Origin: Pleurostoma richardsiae | Taxonomy: Eukaryota > Ascomycota > Sordariomycetes > Calosphaeriales > Pleurostomataceae | Reading direction: 5' to 3' | Length of the DNA stretch: 64,000 nucleotides | Assembly (NCBI GenBank): GCA_030052745.1 | Contig: JANBVO010000011.1 | Coordinates: 124,001-188,000, forward strand | Shown here: piece after piece, positions 34,636 to 46,691 of the stretch | Numbering within the stretch: position 1 is the stretch's first letter | Layout of the letters: every line of letters starts with the position of its first letter | Program-made: the position numbers and the translations under genes | Notes under the pieces: model-generated | Told to the model about the DNA's origin: nothing | The model's database searches: none | Seen by the model: the letters and a program-made list of their open reading frames with translations, nothing else

Positions 34636-35311
34636 ATGAAGTTCTCCGCAGCGCTCGTCGCTCTTCTCTCGGCGACTCCGACCCTCGGACGCAGCCTGTT
34701 CGGAAGCAGCCAGGACGTCATCGCCTCAGACGACGACCACAAGATCCCGGGCAAATCGCCGCTGGAGCTATGCCCCAAGGACCACGATGACGATATCATC
34801 GAAATCACATCCGTCGACTTGCTTCCTAACCCACCAGAGGCGTAAGTACCCTTATCTTACGACGCTAGAGAGCAGAGTGGATGATGGCGATCGATCGTGG
34901 CTGACTGGGAGACAGCGGTGAGGAACTGGTCATCGAGGCCGTGGGCACTGTATACGAGACGATTGAGGAAGGCGCCTATGTCAACCTCCAGGTCAAATAC
35001 GGCCTGATCCGCCTGATCAGCACGACAGCGAACCTCTGTGAACAGATCAAGAACGTTGACATGGAGTGCCCTATCGAGGAGGGCATCATCACCGTCAGGA
35101 AGGCTGTGGACCTGCCCAAGGAGATCCCTCCGGTAAGATACACCCCACGTCGTCTGAAACCTTGCGGTAGTATACTTATGGTTCCGTACAGGGCAAGTAC
35201 ACTGTCTTCGCGGACGTCTACACCAAGGATGACAAGCCCATAACTTGCCTGACCGCGACTGTTGTCTTCGGGAAGAAGGACAGCAAGATTGGTGCCATCT
35301 TCGATCTCTGA
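34636..35311 (+). CDS. npc2: Secreted/vacuolar ML-domain lipid-transfer protein (NPC2-like, PG/PI transfer protein)
   Basis: The product is a 180-residue ML-domain protein that in fungi binds sterol or phosphatidylglycerol/phosphatidylinositol in the vacuole lumen. Exons are 34636-34841, 34916-35132 and 35192-35311; introns of 74 and 59 nt are GT-AG. A signal peptide (KFSAALVALLSATPTLGRS) is followed by a short propeptide-like stretch rich in Asp and then LCPKDHDDDIIEI, where the ML domain begins. The beta-sandwich signature continues with GAYVNLQVKYGLIRL, paired cysteines in NLCEQIKNVDMECP, and KPITCLTATVVFG near the end. Length and cysteine spacing fit the fungal family. Confidence 0.92.
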
Positions 35312-35800
35312 ATGCCGGTTCATTAGGTGGCTTAGGGGCCCTTGAAGCTGCTGATGTCAACAATCGTCGAGGAACCAACTCTCTAAACGGAACTGCCACT
35401 GTTTTTGTTGTCAGGATGCTCATGGCTTGGAGTTTCTGCATTACTATTTCATTTCATCGTGCATGGCGTGCAATACATGATCACTGGCTCGCGAATTAGC
35501 AGGTAGTTTGGTATGAGCAGCATAACGACATGGCTTATTGAATACACATCGCTTCATTCGCGTCTCACTCCTAGTCTCCAATGCCATTGCGTAAACCGAT
35601 CCGACAAGAACGGTATCCATCTATCCTTTCAACACTTCAGATCTAGGGGCCGTCAGGGGCATTCCCATATTATGTAGGATCGGCTTCACTTCTCCAGCGG
35701 CGTCACAGGCCGTTCTTCGGACGTAAGCGTAATGCTCGAGTCCTTGCCATTGATTTTCCAAGACGTGTCGCTTCCAATATTGCTCCCACTGGCACACCTG
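35312..35800. other. Convergent 3' intergenic region, NPC2-like / VMA7
   Basis: About 0.5 kb lies between converging stop codons; it should hold both 3' untranslated regions and shows nothing else. Confidence 0.5.
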
Positions 35801-36388
35801 CTACTCGCCAAACAAGCGCCGCACACGTCGGAGGACGCTGTCCTTCTCCGGGTCGTAAGGATGGTCTTTACTGGGGATCTCAAGAATCGTCGGGAAAGCA
35901 GCAGTGTATGTGTCGATCCGATGTCGTATCCTATCGGCAACCTAGTGCGATATCGGCCTGGTCAGCACGAATCTCTCCAGAGTCATCGAAGTCATCAAGG
36001 GCAGAGCGGCAGGACTTGCATGTTGGTTGATCAGGATGATGCCAATGTCCTTCCGCCCAATGAATCGGTCAAAGGCGGCCTCGACGGCAGCATTGTCCGT
36101 CTTTGCGTCCACCACCAGGAAGTTCTTTTGTGAATCGGGAGCGGGGGTCACATGCTGAGGGAGTGGTGCCGTCGTCAGCTTTGCTCTCCTTTGAGGTATA
36201 TCGGGAATCGATCGAGGACTTACACCAATACCCGCGAGGAGGAGGCCAGTGACGGAGTCCTTTCAACATCCCTCTGTTAGTTGAAGGGCCGGTGGAAGAA
36301 GGATATCATCAGGCGCATTTGCTCTCACCTCATCCCCGATGACCGCCAGAAACTGCCTGTCCTTGTAATCTGCCTGTGAGGTCGCCAT
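35801..36388 (-). CDS. VMA7: V-type proton ATPase subunit F (Vma7)
   Basis: Subunit F belongs to the central stalk of the V1 sector, which drives vacuolar acidification. Four exons were assembled: 36388-36329, 36259-36224, 36154-36020 and 35941-35801 (123 residues, the usual length). The joined product runs from [20 protein letters not shown] through [31 protein letters not shown] and [10 protein letters not shown] to a C-terminus [16 protein letters not shown], all strongly conserved in the family. The third intron (35942-36019) begins GCAAGT and ends CTAG, with branch site GCTGAC, so it is a GC-AG intron; no GT donor restores the conserved [12 protein letters not shown] junction. The gene is divergent from NUR1 with under 400 bp between starts. 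Confidence 0.93.
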
Positions 36389-36775
36389 CGTCTCGCGATT
36401 TCGGAGCCGGAAGTGCAAGGCACGCGCGGGACCACTGTGCAGAAGGGGCAAGTGAGCGGTTTCGATCAGGGCAGCTGGAGCCGGTGGGGCTAGGCTGGCA
36501 GGAGCTCTGACCGCCTTCATCCACTGTGCCTGGGGCAGCTCTATCTCAATCACCCCGCGCTAGAGGAAGCACTACAACCACTGACTAAATCGTACCCCCG
36601 TCAATAAATTTGCCCTTCAAGGCCAGCCTGGCCCGCCGAAGTAAACAAACGTCGGCAGCGGATCTCGACCCCAACCAGCTCCTTTCGCCGTCCTCCGGGA
36701 GCTCGTCTTGGTGCGCACGAAGGCCCGTCCTCGTCTCTCATTGGCATGTAAGGACGGCAACTGCTTGCAGTCACA
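36389..36775. promoter_or_regulatory. Compact divergent promoter, VMA7 / NUR1
   Basis: Only 387 bp separate the two start codons, so both genes must share or overlap their promoters. No TATA box stands out on either side. Confidence 0.45.
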
Positions 36776-38244
36776 ATGCCTCGGCTTGTGCGACAGCGGC
36801 CGCTTTCCGAGCGGATCCAGGCGATACTGAACCCGGGAGACCTCTTTTTGTGGCTGTCTGAAGAGATCGAGACACGGGAGCTGGGTTCCAAGTCGGTCGG
36901 CACGCAGCTGGGCCTCGCGCTGAACTTCGTGTTCCTACTGGCGAGGGCCAATTCTGGAGCCTCCCGCGACGTCGACGATGTCTTCAGCGACTCGTCCGGC
37001 TCAGGGTGGTTGTCTCATCTGGTATGTACTGTCACTGCCTGTAGAGGGCACCCAGCATTAGTATGCCGTACCGGCCCTAACAAGCTTGACAGCTTTTCCT
37101 GATTGTGTGGTCACTGGTTGGGTTTTCGGTCGCCAACTTCATCTACACCTTTCGTCGATGCCGTTCATACCGATTATTCGAGGCAAACATCGAACAGAAG
37201 CCGGAGACCCCCTCGGCACACCGCGTGCGCGTCCAATCCTCGCCAGTATCGTCTTCACCTCTTCGGATGCTCACAGATATTCTCGAGGCCGGCAGCGCCG
37301 AATCTCGCGCTTATCCTGATAGATCTCGTGACGTCTGGGAGCTTGAACTCTGGGACCCTTTACCGGCCTCTCTACAGCTCGTCTGTCTCTTCAGTCCTTT
37401 GCATATCCTCATATACATGCTTAACCTTCCACTGCCCGCATTGGATCCACGGCCGAGCGTGACGGTCTTTAAGTGTCTTGTCGAGCAGGCCGTGCTCTCT
37501 GCTCTGCTCCTCGGCTTGGAAACACGATTTTCCCAACAAAACAAGGATGCCGCTATTATCCAGAAATGGGTCATGCGAGAGTACGACACCAAATACGTCC
37601 ATCCACGCCTTCATCCCATAATGAGGGACGTTGGCACCCAATTCGGTACCGATGATGCGGGCCACGACCTAGACTACGTGGAAGTGGGCACTCCCACTTT
37701 CCTGATCAGCCGGGGCTTCCAGACGCACCCCAATCAGAATTATGTTAAGCACTTCGATCCTGACAGTGCGAGTCGGAAGCAGCCGAGTGCCGCAGTGACG
37801 GACCCCGTCCTTCGAACGCCAGCCGGCAATTCTAGACACTCGGACTCCTTCGCTTCTTCCCGTTCTACCCTGAGACAGAGTATGCCGGCAAGTACGCCGG
37901 CCTTCTCAGACAGTTCCTCTGCGGCTCCAGGCTCGAAACCTAACAGTGGCTTTGGCGGTAACCTGGGCGTTTATACACATGCAAATTCTCCGCTCAAAAA
38001 GGCGATAAGCCTGAGCGACATGAACGGTTCGGCCGTCTCCTTTTCGCCAAAAAACTCCCGTGAACTTGCAGCGGTTGAGCAGAGGGACCTCATGGATCGG
38101 ATGCAGCGCCGGAGCAGTCCTTTCAAGGAGGACCGGGGGGCCACAACGTCGTCGCAAGCTCAAGGTCCTGAACAGAGCCCGAACCCTTTTGCTGGGATGG
38201 GCATGTATCGGGGCAGGCATGAGCGGTTCCCATCCCGACGGTGA
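36776..38244 (+). CDS. NUR1: Nuclear rim protein Nur1/Mug154-like (DUF2418)
   Basis: Nur1 is an inner nuclear membrane protein that with Lem2/Heh1 tethers rDNA and heterochromatin to the nuclear periphery. Two exons, 36776-37021 and 37093-38244, give 465 residues; the 71-nt intron sits inside the second hydrophobic region (WLSHL then LFLIVWSL). The N-terminus RQRPLSERIQAILNPGDLFLWLSEEIE is the family signature. Membrane segments are visible near residues 44-57, 82-100, 175-195 and 205-225, followed by KWVMREYDTKYVHPRLHP. The final 200 residues are Ser/Pro-rich with no fold. The family is clear; the exact ortholog relation is inferred. Confidence 0.88.
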
Positions 38245-38981
38245 ACCTGAGCTGAGATGGGGCAGGAGACAACATTGCATATCTCCTTTAAGCTGGGAAG
38301 GACATTTGGGAATGCGGGCTTGGCAAGAATTGCATCTTGAGGCGTCGGACGGCGACGATGGTACGTCTGCAAGGTAGCTGCGTTGTATTATCTCTTACCT
38401 ACCTATTCATACCGGCGCCTCTCTCACTTCATGATACCAAAAAGGGACTTCCACGCGGCGTTTTAAGCGCGGAAATGGGCTATCTACAATAATATGCCAC
38501 ACCCTAACTATCACTGCTCCCGTACAAGTGCGCGAAAGGTAACGTGCCTTTATTTTGACGACCACTAACACATCCGATATTACCGCAATGGTAGTTCCTT
38601 CCTCGATTGGGGCGAGGTGCCTTCGAGTGTGGCCCAACTGAGACGGAGATGTGAGATGTACCTCATGTACCGGATGCCACAGGTGAGATGCCAGTGTGGA
38701 AGATGTATCTTGCGTATGTCTATTTACTCACAGGCAGGTACGCCTCGTGTGGACTGAGATACGGTTGGTTCGTGCCTGCTTGAGACGGCGAGTTCTAGCT
38801 CAACCTTCAATGCGAGTCTCTGGCAGATCCCCAGAGCACATCTCTGGGTAACACAAATAGAGAGGATAAGCCATTACTGCGTCTGTCTGCCTCATCGTTC
38901 GCTGGATATCTGGCCCGACCACATCATTGTTGTCCTCTGCTTTGCTATTTCAACTACCTATGACACTTTCACCGTCTAGCT
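38245..38981. other. Intergenic region between NUR1 and an unknown gene
   Basis: This 0.74-kb interval holds the NUR1 3' untranslated region and the promoter of the unknown gene. CTTACCTACCTA occurs at 38394-38405. No gene is visible. Confidence 0.45.
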
Positions 38982-41981
38982 ATGCCTTTGCCAGAGCCCA
39001 CACTAGGTGGCCGTTGGTCGACTTCACAGGACGGAAGTCCACGGAGAGCCGAGCCGGCCCAGCCTCGAGAGCGGCGGCGATCAGCCTCCTTCGCCGGGTT
39101 CTTCTCTAAGCTCTTGCCAAGCAACCGTCCGGAGCGTGGTAGTACCATGCGAGAACGTGGGATCTGGATGTCGGAGTCTGATGACGAGAATACGGCCAAC
39201 GGGACACAAAAATCACAACAGTTTCCACAGATGCAACGGCAAGACTCGAATCAGATCGTGGATTTCAACCCACCGAGAGACCTGCCCAAGAAGCTAGAGA
39301 ACTCTAAAGAGAATCAGACACAGTCGGAGGTTTTTCGCAAACCTCTACCACCCGGCCCGGCTGTCACGAGGAATCCCAGGCGAAATTCGGGAGGCGAGGT
39401 TCGAAACAAGGTCGCCTGGCCCCTGCCTGCTTCGGAATGTCGAGCAGATCAGAGCAACCCCACGAAGCGTGTTGTGTCCTTCGCGGCACAAGAGCTGGCT
39501 ACAGATTCGGTGCATATCACTGCACAGCAACTATTCGAGGAGAAGAGACATAGACGTCGTATGCGGAGAGAGCTGATCCAAAGCGGTGACTACCTTGGCG
39601 TTCAGGGGTTCAACCCGCACACCGGGACCTTCGACATGCTCAGCTCAGAGACCAGCAGTCCAAGCGGGCTTACTCCCGCCGCTTCGCATACAGAACGCGA
39701 ACCACCTCTCCTGCCAACTGCAGAGAGCAAGAAACCAAATGATGCGGTGGTGAAACGGCGAGAGGGAGACGTGAATATCATTCCTCTGCATGGGGAAACA
39801 GACGTAAGCAAACATCAGCAACCGCCAAGAAGAGGCCGACCGAAGGCCGTGGTACGATGGCGCCAGAAAGCCGAGCAATGGTCCTCGGTTATCGAGCCAG
39901 ATCTGAGTCCAATCGCGCAGTCACACAGGAGTGGCACATCGCAAACTTGCAAGTAACCTCCCAGAAGAGATTCTATAAGTCTCCATAATGACATTATAGC
40001 AGCTCTGGTGAAACCGGAAACTTCCCCAACGAAAGTGAGCAGGCCAAGGGCAAGATCAATGGACTCGCAGAGACCTCCAGGTAACACTATGAAGGTCAAG
40101 ACTCGCGAGCTCTCTCTGTATCCCAAGGGGTCCAACCAAAGCTCTGATACTGTCATCCATACCTCCGCATCGAGAACGTCCGATTCGACCCCGCCAGCGC
40201 CTATGAACCAACATTCGACAGATGACCGTGTCGAGCCATTCGAGAAAGGGAAAGGAATAGAGCCAGGCCCTGTCAAAGCTCCTAAAAGGCCCCCGCCCGT
40301 GCCTCCGTGCCCTCTTGTCCATGGTCAGCTGAAGCGGGCTCCTGTGCAGTTGGCAATGCCGATTCACAGAGCACATCGGGACAAGCCTTTGCCTCAGCCA
40401 GCTGTTTCTTTTTTAGGGAGTGGCCGGAGGATACAGACGGACCCTGGGGGGCCACAAGGGCACCCAGCGGTGCCAATGACCATGGGGGAAATAGCAAGGG
40501 AGATCCCAGGAAACCGGCATACCCAGCGGGATCCCCTGGAACGGGTAAGTCCGAATACATCGGCCTGGCGCCGATACTCATCGGGGCCGATAATAAGGCC
40601 TCCCAAAGTGACAGAGTCGGCGAAGGATGCAGTTCCCTTGGCGCTGAGAGGCCGCTCCCGCAGCTCCGGCGATCAGGGACACAACGCGCAGCAAGACAGC
40701 GCGACCTCAGCGAGCTCATACCGGTCAGTGCTGACAGCCCTGCGAGGATCTCACCTGCTGCCGCGGAAGTTTGCTCTCAGTCACAAAGCGCGAGCGGAAC
40801 CAGCCGGAGCAACTCCAGAGGAGTGTCCCTATCAGGAACCCCCCAGAAATCAGGAAGTCCTTCTGAGTCCGAAAGAGACCAACGAAGACAGTATAGCCCG
40901 GATCCCCAGCTACCAGTTACTCAAGGAAGTTGCCCGGAGCTGGGCGACGACAGTGATCCAGGACATCAACACCATCGCAGGTCAGCCGAGGGCGAGAGAA
41001 GAGTCTGCGTACACACCCACCATCACCACTACTGGATCCGGGCCCAGGCGAACGACACCTGGCTCGAACCATCTCCACCAGCTGACGGACATCAGCGAAG
41101 ATCCAGCAGTATCGAAGTCCAGCTCGAGAAGCTTGGCATCCACTCAGCCACAGCCGAGGACGTGCGGTTCAATGCCTTCCCTGGGGAAGACGACGCGGAA
41201 TTCATGGCCGAGCTATCTAGACCGGCTTCCCGCAACACCCATGGCAGGTATTACGTCGGCTCTGTATCGGAGTCCCACGAAGATGCCGACATGGAGATTC
41301 TCTCCGAGAGTGGTTTCGAAGGCGACGAGTCCGGGAGGCAGCAGGGCAAGGACTCCCACTCAGAGAAAATCAGGCATATCCAGTTCCATGTACCATCAAA
41401 ACCTGTCGGATTCCATGATTCATCTGCCCGGACTCCAGTTCGACAACACAGCTCGCGACAAGCACATGACCGAGGACACAGCTCCAGAAGAGGACGAACA
41501 CGGACTAGTCCAGACGCCAGACAGACTTCAATCGGATCAGACCGGCGGGAGCGTAAGAAAAATGATCGAGAACGAGACCAGCTTGATTCCCCTCAGAGGC
41601 GAGGATCGCAAAAGCATAGACGCCAAGAGCTTTGAGTGCTTCGCGATAGAGACGATCGAGGACAAGAGCAGCCTGAATCGTCCAGACATAGATGAAATGG
41701 CCGACCTCCTTGATTTGATCCGGGTCGTCATCTTCCTCCTTGGCCGGTTCTTGTGTGAATACTGGCTATTGGTGTCACCGATGTTCGACGGGTGTTCGCC
41801 CATGAGGAGGAGGTTCGCTGCGCGACAGTCCACCTGGAGAGACAGTCTGACCTGGTTCCTTGGATTGTTGTTCTTACTTGGAGTATTTTTAAGCGCTGCT
41901 TGGGCAGTGCGATGCCTTTTCTTCCTGTCTCGGTTCCTGAGAGTCTTGCTCAGATGCCTTACTCTCGTAGCTGGCATTTGA
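38982..41981 (+). CDS. Unknown Ser/Pro/Arg-rich protein with C-terminal membrane anchor
   Basis: I do not recognise this family. The first part (38982-39952) starts MPLPEPTLGGRWSTSQDG and is rich in Arg, Ser and Pro. It shares one reading frame with the second part (about 40043-41981), the two being split by a single in-frame TAA at 39954. An intron 39953-40042 (GTAACC...GCAG, 90 nt) removes the stop and gives 969 residues; an acceptor at 40039 also works. The second part is disordered up to about residue 870 and ends in a hydrophobic module: LLDLIRVVIFLLGRFL, a basic stretch (MRRRFAARQ) and LTWFLGLLFLLGVFLSAAW, implying two or three membrane passes near the C-terminus. A second long frame overlaps it at 40307-41635. 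Two separate genes, the latter starting near 40062, remain possible. Confidence 0.6.
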
Positions 41982-43480
41982 GATGTTAATCTCAAACTGT
42001 ACCTACAAGTAGCGCCAGAGATGCATCGCCAGGGTAAGGCTACGGAGACTAAGCATTTTCATTGATTGAATGGACTACCATAGTAGATGGAGTGACAACG
42101 GCGGGACATGGATAGCTGCAGGACACCTCCGTCCCGCCGTGGACAGACAACACAACTGCACAGAAACGGGGTCCTATCTCGCTTCAATTGCGCTCGACAG
42201 CTCTAGACTATCACAGATAAGGATAGGTAGAGAAACTGGCAATTCTTTCGACAATAGGGATCGAGAGATTGCTACATACTCCGTATATTGAGCCACATTG
42301 CTTTGCTATTTTGATGTTCATCTCTTCGATGGCACCGCGACGACGGACAAGCCTCCGCCGAATGTTGTAACGTATCCGTACAACGATGGGTGCATAAGCG
42401 CATCACGGCCCGTAGGATCTGTGTCTGGGACAGGACGAGATTGGGCGGTCTCCATCTGTCCTGCTAGTACCCGAGGACCCGAGGACCCTTTATCTTGTAC
42501 CACACAACATGATAAGGCAGGCTCCGGTATCTCTGAGATTGCTGGCGTCCGTATCGGCGGCATCAAAGGGTTGACCTCGGCGAAGCTGGAAGCTGCGTGC
42601 CTGCGATGCCGGGCCAGGGGTTGATGACACCTCGCGGCGGCCCCGCCTCTCCTTAATTCCGATACGGCTGACAGCAATTCCCACGTCTGCCGGAGTGGAG
42701 TCGGGTAGCTGGGATTTGCGGCTCGATGGGGGTCGATGATCTGGTGTGATCTGGTGTGATCTCGTGCGCCTCAGTGAGGCCCTTTTTGACTAAGGTAGTC
42801 CCCTCTCACTGAGTTGGGGCTAGAGGGTACCTGTACTACTGACCCTACCAACCTACCTAAGAAGGCAAAAGGCTTTTTTTGAGTTACGTATTGCCTATTC
42901 CTAGGCCGACGACATGATTCTGCGCCATGTACGTAAGTGAAAATGGACTGCTCAGCTGCTGGTCCGGCTACCCGGCCGGTCCTTGGGGGCAGGGGGCCGG
43001 GCTCTCCTGGGCAGGTGAATGAGTCTTGCTGTGGAAAATACTTGCATTCGCTTTTTGCCCCGCCGCGCCGCATCATGACAAAGAAACCGCAGCCAATCCA
43101 CTGTCGTCATTTTCAAATCTGGTGGCTACCCCGCGTTCCGTGAACCGGAGCTCTGCGCTGCAGTCCGATCATCGGCAGCGAGGTACCTCGTTTCTGTATC
43201 TTCTCAATTCCCTTCGCTGAGTGGCAGATCCAAGAGTTTTCCCTCCTCCCCCTTAAAGCAGAGATACACCTGTCCTTCCCGAGACCGAACCAGCCGTCCC
43301 GTGTTCGTGTCTCTTTCCCATCTCCTTTCCTCGTCTTGTGTTTCTCCTGTGACCCTCGCGACACCCGGAGAGGCTGCTGCGCACTTCTCTTCTTTGTCCT
43401 CCTCCCAACCCACCCGCGTCTTCCTTATCAGCCCATCGATCGACGCCCCTTTCGCCAGGCGGTGAAAGAATCAGCCAAAA
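41982..43480. promoter_or_regulatory. Promoter region of the isopropylmalate dehydratase gene
   Basis: This 1.5-kb interval contains a short tandem repeat of TGATCTGGTG (42737-42764), a 9-bp inverted repeat CTCAGTGAG/CTCACTGAG at 42770-42778 and 42805-42813, and AACCTACCTAAG near 42850. A pyrimidine-rich tract at about 43225-43440 is the likely leader. I looked for a CCG-N4-CGG Leu3-type site and did not find one by eye. Confidence 0.45.
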
Positions 43481-46012
43481 ATGCCCAGCGCAGAAGGGAC
43501 TCCCCAGACCCTGTACGATAAGGTCCTGCAGGCTCATATCGTGGATGAGAAGCTGGACGGCACGATCCTGCTCTACATCGGTATGGAAACACACTCACAT
43601 TTAGGTGCGAAAAACGGAGCTTGACTAACACACTGCCTGTAGATCGGCATCTTGTCCACGAGGTTACCTCACCTGTAAGTAGAGCCAGCGCACCGAGAAC
43701 GTTGCGCAACCAACCTTGTGCGCACCCGCTAACCAGCCCTACAGCAAGCCTTCGAGGGTCTCAAGAATGCGGGCCGCAAGGTGCGACGGCCGGACTGCAC
43801 CCTCGCCACAACCGACCACGTAAGTACCAGAACAAAGCTCGGCGACGATTCTAGAGTCACTTTCAGCAACTGACAAAATGGTTCTCAGAATATTCCTACC
43901 GCCTCCCGAAAGCACCTGAAAGACATTGCGAGCTTCATCAAGGAGGATGACTCGAGAACGCAATGTGTCACCCTCGAAGAGAACGTCAAGGACTTCGGCA
44001 TCACATACTTTGGATTGAGCGATAAGAGACAAGGCATTGTTCACGTCATCGGGCCCGAGCAAGGTTTTACCCTGCCCGGCACCACTGTTGTGTGCGGAGA
44101 CAGCCATACCTCGACACACGGTGCCTTTGGAGCCCTTGCCTTTGGCATTGGCACCAGTGAGGTCGAGCATGTCCTCGCCACGCAGTGCCTGATCACGAAA
44201 CGGAGCAAAAATATGCGGATACAGGTGGATGGTGAACTCGCACCGGGCGTCAGCTCCAAGGACATCATCCTGCACGTCATCGGCAAGATCGGGACTGCCG
44301 GTGGTACCGGCGCCGTGATTGAGTTCTGCGGTTCGGTTATCCGCGGCCTCAGCATGGAGGCCCGCATGTCAATTTGCAATATGTCCATTGAGGGTGGTGC
44401 GCGTGCCGGCATGGTCGCACCCGATGAGATAACCTTCGAATACCTCAAGGACCGGCCCCTGGCGCCCAAGTACGGCTCCGACGAGTGGAACCGGGCGGTT
44501 GCCTACTGGAAGCGCCTGCAGTCCGACGCTAATGCAAAGTACGACATCGATGTCTTCATCGATGCGAAGGATATCATCCCCACAGTAACCTGGGGTACGA
44601 GTCCGGAGGATGTCGTGCCTATTACGGGAACCGTTCCGGACCCTGAGACCTTTGCCACCGAGGCCAAGAAGGCTGCTGGGCGCCGCATGATACAGTATAT
44701 GGGCCTCACTCCCGGGACGCCCATGCAGGAGATCGTCGTCGACAAGGTCTTTATTGGTTCCTGCACGAACTCCCGGATCGAGGATCTGCGTGCGGCCGCC
44801 TCCGTTGTCAAGGGCAAGAAGATTGCCGACAATATCAAGCGCGCGATGGTCGTCCCCGGTTCCGGCCTAGTTAAGACCCAGGCCGAAGAGGAGGGCCTCG
44901 ACAAGATCTTCTTGGCCGCCGGGTTCGAGTGGCGCGAGGCTGGCTGCAGCATGTGCCTTGGCATGAACCCGGATATCCTGTCACCACAGGAGCGATGTGC
45001 AAGCACGAGCAACCGGAATTTCGAGGGTCGCCAGGGTGCCGGCGGCAGGACGCACCTCATGTCCCCGGTCATGGCTGCTGCCGCTGCTATCGCCGGTACA
45101 TTGGCGGATGTCAGGAAATTCACGGAGTACAAGACGAGTCCCCATGTAGATGCCTTCAAGGCTTCAACCGGCAAGCCACATGTCGACGAGCGGGTCGAGG
45201 AAGACACGTCGGTCAGAGAGAAGATTGAGGACTTCCCCGAGGACAGCTCGCCTCATGTTAATACCTCGGTGCCCGGCCATGGCTCTCAGGGCCTCCCGAA
45301 GTTCACCACCCTGAAGGGTATTGCCGCTCCCCTGGAGAAGGCCAACGTCGACACCGACGCCATCATCCCTAAGCAGTTCCTCAAGACCATCAAGCGCACG
45401 GGTCTCGGAACGGCCCTGTTCAACGACCTCCGCTACAACCCGGACGGCACCGAGAACCCCGACTTCGTCCTCAACCAGGAGCCGTACCGCCGGTCCAAGA
45501 TCCTGGTCGTCACCGGCCCCAACTTCGGCTGCGGCAGCTCCCGCGAGCACGCGCCGTGGGCCCTCAACGACTTCGGCATCCGCAGCATCATCGCGCCCTC
45601 CTTCGCCGACATCTTCTTCAACAACTCCTTCAAGAACGGCATGCTGCCCATCCCCATCAAGAGCCAATCCGACCTGGAGTCCATCGCGGCGGAGGCGCGC
45701 GCCGGCCGGGAGGTCGAGGTGGACCTGCCGAGCCAGGTGATCCGCGACGCCGGGGGCCGGACCATCTGCTCGTTCGACGTGGACGAGTTCCGCAAGCACT
45801 GCCTGATCAACGGCCTCGACGACATCGGCCTGACCATGCAGATGGAGGACAAGATCGCCGACTTCGAGCGCAAGATGACGCGCGAGACGCCCTGGCTCGA
45901 CGGCCGCGCGTACCTCAAGCGCAGGGGCCAGGGCGGCAAGCTCGCCGCCAAGGCGGTCCCCGTGCCGGCGACGAACCGCGGCCAGGAGAAGAAGGAGCCG
46001 CTGGAGTGGTGA
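43481..46012 (+). CDS. leu1: 3-isopropylmalate dehydratase (aconitase family, leucine biosynthesis)
   Basis: The enzyme isomerises 2-isopropylmalate to 3-isopropylmalate, the second step of leucine synthesis, using a [4Fe-4S] cluster. Exons are 43481-43580, 43643-43674, 43745-43819 and 43889-46012, giving 776 residues; three introns of 62-70 nt crowd the first 70 codons. As in other fungi the large and small subunits are fused. Cluster-ligand motifs are [16 protein letters not shown] and [10 protein letters not shown]; the large-subunit signature [20 protein letters not shown] is present. The swivel domain begins near [20 protein letters not shown] and contains [14 protein letters not shown]. 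The swivel domain's codons, from about 45340, are far richer in G/C than the earlier part. Confidence 0.97.
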
Positions 46013-46691
46013 ACTCTCTTTTAGCGCGTTCTCGGAGAGGCGAGATTCGGATCGGGAGCTGGGCTTTGGTTCTTACGAGTACATGAGGATTGTTCTGTCT
46101 TTTTTTAAAGCTACTTCCCTCCCTTTTATTCTCTCATTTCTCGGAGTGAGAAAGGGAGCCGTGTGTGTGGAGGCCATCGTCGGTCCTTACGGCGGCATAG
46201 GCATGCACTGATCATATGGTGCCGTTGAGGGTTTGTTACATAGTTGTTGACTGTTAGGTGGCGGGCTGAGTGATTCATTCACCCTGCGTGATCCCTAAAA
46301 GTTTCTGGTGGAGCGATGAGGATCAATTGACATGCGCACATGGATTATGTGCTTTGGACCGCAGGAGACTACAGATGCTTGTCGTTCTCGGTGATGTTTG
46401 TGCTTAACTCGACATTCGTACTGAGCCAAACTGGACGGTGTAATACTCTCTATTATCTCTGCTACCCAGGCTATGCAGATCAGGCTATCTGTAACGATCA
46501 CGAAAGCAAAAACTTTCATGTCATGTCCTGCTCTGAGAAGAATCGGATTACGAGGATGGTAGGTTAGCCTATCACCAACGAGTCGTCGGGGCGTCGTCAT
46601 CCTATTAGGTGTGACCGATGGTCCTGCCTTCTGTAGAATACCTCCCTAGGAGGACCTACTGCAGGATTGCTTTCTTTCGGCATGCCACTCC
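46013..46691. other. Convergent 3' intergenic region, leu1 / RKM5
   Basis: About 0.7 kb between converging stop codons. It is mildly AT-rich and shows no gene, repeat or RNA structure. Confidence 0.5.

Noticed and set aside
40544-40549. GTAAGT donor inside the second part of the unknown membrane protein
   Set aside because: The frame continues through it with protein-like sequence, and no acceptor was needed to keep the frame open.
43075-43143. 22-codon upstream frame before leu1
   Set aside because: The leader length is unknown and the peptide shows no feature of a known regulatory upstream frame.
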